Source: Casp-Chloro-G3 sp002816715
GTDB lineage: Bacteria; Chloroflexota; Dehalococcoidia; Lucifugimonadales; UBA3495
Assembly (NCBI GenBank): GCA_027623815.1
Contig: JAQBUV010000073.1
Span: forward strand, 1 to 11,810
Length of the DNA: 11,810 bases
Direction: 5' to 3'
The notes under the pieces were generated by a model. It did not search any database. It saw only the letters and a program-made list of their open reading frames with translations, and was not told where the DNA came from. Numbering within the stretch: the stretch's first letter is position 1; each line of letters starts with the position of its first letter. Of this stretch, positions 7,141-11,810 are shown one piece after another. The position numbers were made by a program, and so were the translations under genes.

Positions 7141-7488
7141 TACTGGTCTCCTGGATTGTAGTATTGGAGGTTGAATAGCCGCTACCGCGTCAATCGTGTT
7201 TTGGTTGTTAGCTTCCTCTCCCCTTGTGGGAGAGGACTGAGGTGAGGGGTATCACCCTCATCCCAACCTTCTCCCATCGAGGGAGAAGGAGTCTAGCCAG
7301 TCCATATTGGTGACTGTCATTTCAGCGTTGACATGGACTAGTGTAAAACCAACGATTATTGCCATGATTGTAGCTACGACTGAGAGGGTGTCAAGACTTA
7401 TGGCTAATCCGTGCGAAAATCACGCATTTCAGTGGCCGTATTGCCGGGGTCTCTTAACTATTACCGCGAGTACCCTGGATGGTATCAG
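7141..7488. other. Intergenic region between GMC oxidoreductase and monooxygenase
   Basis: 348 bp without a convincing gene. It carries the GMC ribosome site (7148-7152), the compound palindrome at 7215-7289 and otherwise featureless sequence from 7300 to 7488. A TTGACG on the minus strand (about 7194-7189) could be a -35 for the GMC gene, but no -10 at 16-18 bp follows. Confidence 0.6.
7215..7289. repeat. REP/MITE-like compound palindrome
   Basis: Three nested stems. CCTCTCCC/GGGAGAGG lies at 7215-7222 and 7228-7235 with a 5-base loop. CCTTCTCCC/GGGAGAAGG lies at 7267-7275 and 7281-7289 with a 5-base loop. The two hairpins are joined by an imperfect stem GGTGAGGG/CCCTCATC (7241-7248, 7255-7262). 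The whole is a roughly symmetric inverted repeat of two short hairpins, the layout of REPIN or small MITE elements, and of the C/T-rich palindromes common in intergenic DNA of several phyla. It may also act as an mRNA-stabilising or terminating structure between the monooxygenase and GMC genes. Confidence 0.75.
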
Positions 7489-8640
7489 TTAGATGCTAAC
7501 CGTTTCCGACAAGGGTACAGTCCAGGCATCGTAGCCATATAGCCAATCAGTATCGGATTCCGTGGTCTGCATCCAGGTATTGGCGCTGGAAATAGCCTGG
7601 ATTCTGGATGTCCTGGGCTTGCGATGGGCCTCGTATTGCTGGAAAGCTCCTGCAACGTCGCCGCAGTTCACCTCAGCCAAACAGCGGGCCAGTATCGCGG
7701 CATCCTCAATGGAAGTCGCCGCACCCTGAGCCATGTAGGGCGTCATCGGGTGGCAAGCATCGCCCAATAGCACCACCCGGCCGTCGCTCCATTTGGCCAG
7801 AGGCTCCCGCTCCAAAATCGCCCACTTGTGGCACGACGGGCAGGCGTCCAATACCGCTCTGACGTCTTCGTGAAAATCACTGTAGGCTTGGCGCAGCACA
7901 GCCATGTCACCGGTGGTAGACCACGACTCCGGGGTCATCCACTCCAGAGGCTCTGGCACGCTGGTCACAAAATACACCTCATCGTGGGCGGCGGTGGTGT
8001 AATAGATTACTACGTGACGGTCGTTTCCCCACCATTTGGTGCGAGAGTTCCCCAAGTCGCGGCCGCCCAACAACGCCGCCGGGAACACAGCCCGGTAGGC
8101 CACCCGTCCCCGGTTGTAGGGCCGCTGCTCCGACCCCAGTATGATGTCTCGCACCGCCGAGTGCACACCGTCCGCTCCCACTACCGCGTCGGCCTGTACT
8201 TTAACGCCGTTGTCGAAGGCCAGTTCGACATGATCATGGTGTTGCTCCAACCCCACCAGCTTGTGCCCAAGATGAAGGCGATCTGGCGGTATTGCCTCCG
8301 CCAATGCGGCGTGCAACGCGGCGCGATGCATGCACAGATACGGCGCGCCGTAGCGATCTTCGGGCATCGCCAACTCGTTGGTTACCTCGCCGGTATCTCC
8401 CACTCGGTTCAGATGGGATTTAGGGGCAAAAGCGATCTGACGTAGCTTGGATTCGACCCCGATGCCTTGCAGCACTTTCATGGAGTTGGGCATCATCTGG
8501 ATGCCGGCGCCAACACGACCAAACTGTCTCGCCTGCTCGTACACCTGTACGTCAACGCCAATCTGTTGCAGCGTCGCAGCGGCGGCAAGACCGCCCATGC
8601 CCGCGCCGACGATGGCTACCGAAAGCTTGTGCTGTACCAT
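7489..8640 (-). CDS. FAD-dependent aromatic monooxygenase, 6-hydroxynicotinate 3-monooxygenase (NicC)-like
   Basis: A 383-residue class A flavoprotein hydroxylase, expected to use NAD(P)H, O2 and FAD to hydroxylate (or decarboxylate and hydroxylate) an aromatic ring. The N-terminal G11-A-G13-M-G-G16 and E35 bind FAD. The D-G motif is at V154-G-A-D157-G. The second FAD motif is G293-D-A-C-H-P-M at 293-299. The stretch K-W-W-G-N-D-R-H (202-209), the Y-Y-T-T segment and the C-terminal S-A-N-T-W...Y-G-Y-D closely resemble NicC as I remember it. The NicC histidine in the G-A-G-I-H segment is Q48 here and the NicC cysteine before K-W-W is not kept, so the substrate may differ. I prefer ATG 8640 over the longer GTG at 8664, because GGAAGG (8654-8649) sits 8 bp before the ATG. 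It is divergent from the selenoprotein gene. Confidence 0.88.
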   Translation of the reverse strand: MVQHKLSVAIVGAGMGGLAAAATLQQIGVDVQVYEQARQFGRVGAGIQMMPNSMKVLQGIGVESKLRQIAFAPKSHLNRVGDTGEVTNELAMPEDRYGAPYLCMHRAALHAALAEAIPPDRLHLGHKLVGLEQHHDHVELAFDNGVKVQADAVVGADGVHSAVRDIILGSEQRPYNRGRVAYRAVFPAALLGGRDLGNSRTKWWGNDRHVVIYYTTAAHDEVYFVTSVPEPLEWMTPESWSTTGDMAVLRQAYSDFHEDVRAVLDACPSCHKWAILEREPLAKWSDGRVVLLGDACHPMTPYMAQGAATSIEDAAILARCLAEVNCGDVAGAFQQYEAHRKPRTSRIQAISSANTWMQTTESDTDWLYGYDAWTVPLSETVSI

Positions 8641-8660
8641 AACTTGCACCTTCCATACTC

Positions 8661-8677
8661 CCACCGCTTGACGGTGG
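8661..8677. promoter_or_regulatory. Inverted repeat over the -35 box, candidate operator
   Basis: CCACCG, cttga, CGGTGG: a perfect 6-bp inverted repeat with a 5-bp spacer. The -35 hexamer of the plus-strand promoter (8668-8673) lies inside it, and it is also about 20-40 bp upstream of the monooxygenase start, so one bound protein could affect both divergent genes. No regulator gene is adjacent. The site is inferred from symmetry and position only. Confidence 0.5.
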
Positions 8678-8696
8678 TTTCGACGCCGACTATGCT
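8668..8696 (+). promoter_or_regulatory. Sigma-70-type promoter for the selenoprotein gene
   Basis: TTGACG (8668-8673), a 17-bp spacer and TATGCT (8691-8696). This matches 5/6 and 4/6 of the consensus at optimal spacing. It predicts transcription from about 8703 and an 80-base leader before the ATG at 8785. Confidence 0.65.
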
Positions 8697-8716
8697 CACA
8701 GCGTCGCGATTCATCT

Positions 8717-8736
8717 CGGGGCGTGTTAAGGCCCCG
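8717..8736 (+). promoter_or_regulatory. Leader hairpin of the selenoprotein mRNA
   Basis: CGGGGC and GCCCCG pair perfectly around an 8-base loop (8723-8730) within the predicted leader. No T run follows, so it is not an intrinsic terminator. It could protect the 5' end or be a regulatory element; a second function as a DNA operator is possible. Confidence 0.4.
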
Positions 8737-8772
8737 CCGGGACAGTGTGCGTCAATCTACGTAAAAAGGCAA

Positions 8773-8777
8773 AGGAG
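8773..8777 (+). promoter_or_regulatory. Strong ribosome binding site fixing the selenoprotein start
   Basis: AGGAG, 7 bp before the ATG at 8785. This is the best Shine-Dalgarno in the region and decides the start. The frame is open further upstream (to 8467), but those codons lie opposite the monooxygenase gene and lack such a site. Confidence 0.85.
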
Positions 8778-8784
8778 TAACGGC

Positions 8785-10509
8785 ATGAAGTTGCAGATCA
8801 TGTCCCCCGCTGCGGACCGAGTTGATTTCAAGGTGCCTCCGGCACCCCGCCTGACCAGCCTGGAAGGCAAGACCATTGGCCTGTACAACAACATGACCGG
8901 TGGCGCCGACGTTGCCGTAGACCGGGTGGCCGAACACATTAGTCAAAGGTTCGCCAACGTAAAATTTGAGAGATATGGGGGCGACATCAGGCCCGGCCGA
9001 CCGATTCTCAGCCGAGGCGTGCATATCGACGAGGATGAGGCGTCGCGCATCGCCAAAGAGGTGGATGCCGTAGTCGGCGCGACGGCGCATTGAGGGGGCT
9101 GCACGTCGTGGCTTGCCCATGACATGGTCGCCGTTGAGAAGGCTGGGATTCCGGCTGTCGCCATCGCCGCGCGCAGCTTTGCTCGGGCGTGGCAGTCCTG
9201 CGTTGATGGCTGGGGCCAGCCCGGCACCGCCTTTGTAACCATTCCCCATGCCACCACCGGACAACAGGCCGACTTTATCCGCAAAATGGTGGACGAGCAG
9301 ATTGACGGTATCATCCAGGGCCTTACCACAATTCCTGCCGCACCAAAGACCAGCGGAGAAATGCAGAATAGGGGTCAGACCACTGAAATTTTCACCATAG
9401 AGATGGATGAGACTCCGGAAGGTCTGGACGCGGTGAACCGCTTCCTGGCGGAACGAGACTGGAGCGACGGCATCCCGGTGTTGCCGCCCACGCCCGTAGC
9501 GGTGGAGCGGATGCTCAAGGCAACCAGGCGTCAACCGCAAGATGTGCTGATGGTAATGGAACCCGGCTTTGGTCTGGCAACCGTGGAAAAAATCGCGATT
9601 AACGCCGTCATGGCGGGCTGTCGCCCAGAGCAATTCCCGGTCCTGCTCGCCGCCATTGACTGCCTGGCCCAGCCTCAGATGAACCATAGGGACATGCAGG
9701 TCTCCGGTCACTCGGAAGCTCCCATAATTCTGGTGAACGGGCCAATTGCCCAGAAAGCCGGGCTTAATTTTGGCACCACGGCGATGGGCCCGGGCGTGGT
9801 CAACAGCGCCAACACCGCCATTGGCCGGGCGTTGCGTTTGTGCCTGATTAACATCGGCTATTGTAAGGCCGGTTCGGGAGACCCCAACTTCGTCGGCTTG
9901 CCCACCAAGTTTGGCATGTGCATCGCCGAAAACGAGGAGGTCAGTCCCTGGCAGCCTTACCACATGGATCAAGGGTTTCAGCGGGAGGAAAGCGCGGTCA
10001 CCGTGGTCACCGTGACCGGCCCCACCACGATCATCGATTCCAGTTCCAGAAGCCCCGAGGACACATTGGATAACATCGCGTCGATGATGTTCTACCGGAA
10101 CGCTGGCGCCGGTGGCTGGCTCCGAGGTTGGCAATCTGCCCAGGTTGGCCACACCAACCAGCGAGTGCCCTATCAGGGCCCCTATCATCCCATCATCCTC
10201 AGCCCCTCCCGGGCGGTTATCATGGCCGAGGCAGGGATGAGCAAGCAAGACGCCCAGGAGTGGCTGCATCAGCACTCCCGGGTCTCTCTGAAATCGCTGC
10301 TGGCCACGCGAGATGTGCCTAGAGATGCGGCCGGCAATTGGCTGAACCACCCGGAGTTGCAGCATCTGGAGAATGACCCCAATGCGACGGTTCCCGCCCT
10401 GGAAAGCCCGGAGCAGTACCTCCTATTTGTGACTGGCGGCACAACCCACTATGCCCATTTCTTTTACGGAACCTATGGCATCGCCACCGTGGGGGTGGAG
10501 GGAGGCTGA
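8785..10509 (+). CDS. UGSC-type selenoprotein with large C-terminal domain (in-frame UGA at 9091-9093)
   Basis: One frame of 574 residues if UGA 9091-9093 is read as selenocysteine. Codons 1-102 lead to T-A-H, then U103-G-G-C106-T-S-W109-L-A-H-D and on without interruption to TGA 10507-10509. U103 and C106 form a U-x-x-C redox pair, and the C-T-S-W context matches the UGSC-containing (seleno)protein family known from marine metagenomes (recalled, not searched). The part after it, E-K-A-G-I-P-A-V, resembles the segment following Sec in GrdB-like reductase subunits. Residues about 1-185 are the UGSC domain. Residues about 205-574 form a domain with W-S-D-G-I-P-V-L-P-P-T-P, V-N-G-P-I-A, A-I-G-R-A-L-R-L and C-I-A-E-N-E-E; I cannot give its function. 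No signal peptide or membrane helix is seen. The cytoplasmic role is probably redox or reductive chemistry on a small molecule. The alternative is a nonsense mutation, which is less likely given the motif. Confidence 0.85.
9091..9093 (+). other. UGA codon predicted to encode selenocysteine 103
   Basis: The frame is coding on both sides. The UGA stands three residues before Cys in a redox motif, and no ribosome site precedes the next ATG (9124), so a separate downstream gene would lack its first conserved residues (G-G-C-T-S-W) and an initiation signal. Confidence 0.82.
9094..9132 (+). promoter_or_regulatory. Candidate bacterial SECIS region
   Basis: Directly after the UGA two alternative hairpins can form. 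Hairpin (a) pairs GGGC (9096-9099) with GCCC (9115-9118), adds an inner GC/GC stem, and has loop 9103-9110 containing G-U. Hairpin (b) pairs CCA (9117-9119) with TGG (9125-9127), extended outward by GGC/GCC (9110-9112, 9130-9132), with loop TGACA about 27-31 bases after the UGA and a G at its second base. Hairpin (b) fits the usual spacing and loop rule for bacterial SECIS better, but its stem is interrupted. Neither is strong. Confidence 0.4.
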
Positions 10510-10563
10510 CCTTCAGGGAGTTCAAGAGCATCGTTAGTAATATAAGCGATACTCCTTGCTATG

Positions 10564-10598
10564 AAACGTCCTGCCCCCGATATGTGGGCAGGACGTTT
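10564..10598. terminator. Bidirectional terminator-like hairpin
   Basis: A perfect 13-bp stem (AAACGTCCTGCCC at 10564-10576, GGGCAGGACGTTT at 10586-10598) with a 9-base loop lies between the convergent ends of the selenoprotein gene (10509) and the membrane protein gene (10608). The T tract is only TTT on each side, but stem strength and position strongly suggest a shared terminator. Confidence 0.85.
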
Positions 10599-10607
10599 GG
10601 GGTTCGC

Positions 10608-11039
10608 TTAAGTTTTGCGAGCCTTTAGCAAGCCAATTGTGCTAAATACGGCCGCCAATACCCACAGAGTTGGCCCGGGGATTCCATCAAGGATAGCCAT
10701 GTGCCTGGGTGCAAGCAAGAATACGATCAATCCAATGTCGGCGGCTCCGGTAATCACCAGATTTATCCAATATCCAGTAGGACTATTTTTCCAATTTAGG
10801 ACCACAGCAATCACCAGTGATAACAAGCCCATCCACATCAGGTTGTACGCGTGAAAGCTGAGTGCGGCATGAACGATCGGCCCTGGGTCCTGGATTGCCT
10901 CAGTATTTGCCGTTGCAGAACCAAACATGGCTACTTGCGTGGTGGCGTCGGCGGCAAGGATCACCGCACCCCCCACTATGTGTAATATGCCCCACAAGGC
11001 ATAGAAAATGGCACCGATCTTATATGCGGTAATTTTCAT
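10608..11039 (-). CDS. Four-helix integral membrane protein of unknown function
   Basis: A 143-residue protein, almost entirely hydrophobic. Predicted membrane helices lie at about 8-30, 58-82, 90-110 and 120-138, with short loops. The loop between helices 1 and 2 (31-57) is polar and the tail is basic (K-A-R-K-T), which favours a cytoplasmic C-terminus. H20, H57 and H63 lie within or near helices; whether they bind anything is unknown. It looks like the small DoxX-like or DUF-type four-helix proteins, but I cannot name a family with confidence. ATG at 11039 is preceded by GGGAG (11050-11046) with a 6-bp gap. It lies 32 bp downstream of the NTF2-like gene and is probably cotranscribed with it. 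Confidence 0.8.
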   Translation of the reverse strand: MKITAYKIGAIFYALWGILHIVGGAVILAADATTQVAMFGSATANTEAIQDPGPIVHAALSFHAYNLMWMGLLSLVIAVVLNWKNSPTGYWINLVITGAADIGLIVFLLAPRHMAILDGIPGPTLWVLAAVFSTIGLLKARKT

Positions 11040-11071
11040 ACTGCGCTCCCGCTATCCTATGGCCTGCCCAA

Positions 11072-11449
11072 TTACATGGCGGGCATTTCAGTTACAATAA
11101 TTTCCAGCTTTGAAATCTTACCGTCGCTAATCTTGAACAGGTCATGCCCCTTTATTGGCGTCGGAAATGCCGGTGCGGTACACGTCCATTCGGCACGAAC
11201 TTGCGCACCATCAAGGTCAACGCGGTTAACCTCAAGTTTTACGTCGGGCACAGGTTGCTCCCAAGTGCAGCGGAAACTCTCTCTTACTGCGTCTATACCA
11301 TGGTGGGTCTGAGGCTCACCGCCAAATGACTCGGTCAACACCGCATCTCCTGAGAACAAAGCCATCAACGCCTCTTCACCTTCCTTACCGGCCTGCATGG
11401 CCTTGAAGAAGCGATCCACCACGTCGCGTTGGGCCTGATCAAGTTTCAT
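11072..11449 (-). CDS. NTF2-like / SnoaL-like small protein
   Basis: A 125-residue alpha+beta cone-fold protein. The first helix (5-19, D-V-V-D-R-F-F-K-A-M) is followed by the typical A-L-F-S-G-D-A-V-L-T-E and H50-G-I-D-A-V-R-E-S-F elements. The strand pair V-R-A-E-W-T-C-T...G-H-D-L-F-K-I-S-D-G-K-I-S-K-L-E closes the sheet. Members are isomerases, cyclases, hydrolases or non-catalytic ligand binders, so the sequence gives a fold but no reaction. ATG at 11449 is preceded by AGGAG with an 8-bp gap. It is the first gene of a two-gene unit with the membrane protein and is divergent from the LuxR-type regulator across a 43-bp gap, which suggests control by that regulator. Confidence 0.82.
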   Translation of the reverse strand: MKLDQAQRDVVDRFFKAMQAGKEGEEALMALFSGDAVLTESFGGEPQTHHGIDAVRESFRCTWEQPVPDVKLEVNRVDLDGAQVRAEWTCTAPAFPTPIKGHDLFKISDGKISKLEIIVTEMPAM

Positions 11450-11491
11450 GATATATACTCCTATAACAATTGAATTACCTGAGTGAAAAAG

Positions 11492-11505
11492 AATGACGAG
11501 TCATT
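11492..11505. promoter_or_regulatory. Inverted repeat over the start codon of the LuxR-type gene
   Basis: AATGAC, ga, GTCATT: a perfect 6-bp inverted repeat whose left arm contains the ATG. This could be an autoregulatory operator or a start-codon hairpin, though a 2-base loop argues against RNA folding. It may be chance. Confidence 0.35.
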
Positions 11506-11810
11506 ATCCAAATTTGGACCAATCGGCCCTGATCAAGCTTCGAGAATTGGTGAAGCAGATACAGTCCGACAACGGAACCAGCGTACAACTTCCCAAGCTA
11601 TTGGAACTGGCTAACAACTTTAGCAATGGCACGGGATTAACGGTTGATCTCGATGCCTCTGAGGAAATCGGCCAACCACTGCTCATAGTCCGGGCTGGAA
11701 ACGATCCAATATACCCGGAATGGGCCGCGTTACTCTCATCACGGGAACGGGAAGTTATTGAGTTGCTTTCTACAGGTCTGCCAAATAAGGAGATAGCTGC
11801 ATGCCTGTTC
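11493..11810 (+). CDS. LuxR/GerE-type transcriptional regulator, 3' end beyond the window
   Basis: 106 codons from ATG 11493 to the window end without a stop; an in-frame TGA at 11484-11486 excludes a longer upstream form. Residues 1-75 form a short N-terminal region (M-T-S-H-Y-P...L-I-K-L-R-E-L-V-K-Q-I-Q) not recognisable as receiver, PAS or autoinducer domain. From about residue 82 the sequence L-S-S-R-E-R-E-V-I-E-L-L-S-T-G-L-P-N-K-E-I-A is the first half of a GerE helix-turn-helix. The ribosome site is weak (GAGTG about 8 bp upstream). It is divergent from the NTF2-like/membrane protein pair, its most likely target. Confidence 0.85.
   Translation, partial: MTSHYPNLDQSALIKLRELVKQIQSDNGTSVQLPKLLELANNFSNGTGLTVDLDASEEIGQPLLIVRAGNDPIYPEWAALLSSREREVIELLSTGLPNKEIAACLF

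Noticed and set aside
7307..7492. Plus-strand frame of 61 codons after the palindromic repeat
   Set aside because: No ribosome site, low-complexity Thr/Ala/Val content and an end overlapping the monooxygenase stop; not supported as a gene.
7488..7500. GTTAG/CTAAC inverted repeat at the monooxygenase stop codon
   Set aside because: Only 5 bp with a 3-base loop and no T run; likely chance.
8752..10365. Long open frame of 537 codons on the minus strand
   Set aside because: It is exactly antisense to the selenoprotein gene, which has the ribosome site, promoter and recognisable motifs. The antisense product is rich in His, Gly and Arg without family features, as expected of a shadow frame in GC-rich DNA.
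9124..10509. Independent gene starting at ATG 9124
   Set aside because: No Shine-Dalgarno precedes it, it would lose the G-G-C-T-S-W motif just upstream, and the frame continues in phase through the UGA into the first part.
11450..11490. Promoter for the NTF2-like gene (TTTTCA, 17 bp, TTATAG on the minus strand)
   Set aside because: The -10 box would touch the AGGAG ribosome site, so the transcript would start too close to the ATG to include it.

Overview
The window is about 11.8 kb of moderately GC-rich bacterial DNA with compact, mostly minus-strand operons. Nothing in it is a phylogenetic marker. The gene mix (a REC-PAS-PP2C phosphatase with STAS and RsbW-type partners, a PilZ-less cellulose-synthase-like transferase, a GMC oxidoreductase, an aromatic-type flavin monooxygenase and a selenoprotein of the UGSC type) suggests to me a free-living Chloroflexota-like environmental bacterium, possibly a SAR202/Dehalococcoidia relative. 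That assignment is an inference from gene content and is weak. If the UGA is read as selenocysteine, the organism must also have SelA/SelB/SelC/SelD elsewhere.

Left part (1-5078, minus strand): one probable operon. It is read from a small interrupted reading frame (about 5078-4830), through a response-regulator/PAS/PP2C phosphatase (4826-3108), a membrane family-2 glycosyltransferase (3089-867), a STAS anti-anti-sigma-like protein (840-505) and an RsbW-like ATPase kinase (530-51), into the first 18 codons of a further gene that starts on the kinase stop codon (GTGA overlap). Together these make a complete partner-switching set (phosphatase, phosphorylatable antagonist, kinase) wrapped around a polysaccharide synthase. 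The synthase has no PilZ domain but carries an extra segment of about 170 residues between the FCGSN motif and the TED motif, ending in a 12-bp tandem repeat.

Middle (5079-8640): an intergenic stretch of about 530 bp with a G-quadruplex-type run, a short perfect hairpin and a terminator-like hairpin. It is followed on the minus strand by a GMC-family flavin oxidoreductase (7140-5608), a 348-bp gap holding a REP/MITE-like palindrome (7215-7289), and a NicC-like FAD monooxygenase (8640-7489).

Right of centre (8641-10598): a divergent regulatory region with a good sigma-70 promoter (TTGACG, 17 bp, TATGCT) whose -35 box sits in a perfect inverted repeat. It drives a gene that standard annotation would cut in two. 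Codons 1-102, an in-frame UGA and a further 471 codons form one 574-residue selenoprotein with a U-G-G-C redox motif and a large C-terminal domain of unknown function. This is the most interesting item in the window. A 13-bp stem terminator closes it.

Right end (10608-11810): a two-gene minus-strand unit (four-helix membrane protein and NTF2/SnoaL-like protein) faces a divergent LuxR-type regulator that runs off the right edge and is complete up to the beginning of its helix-turn-helix.
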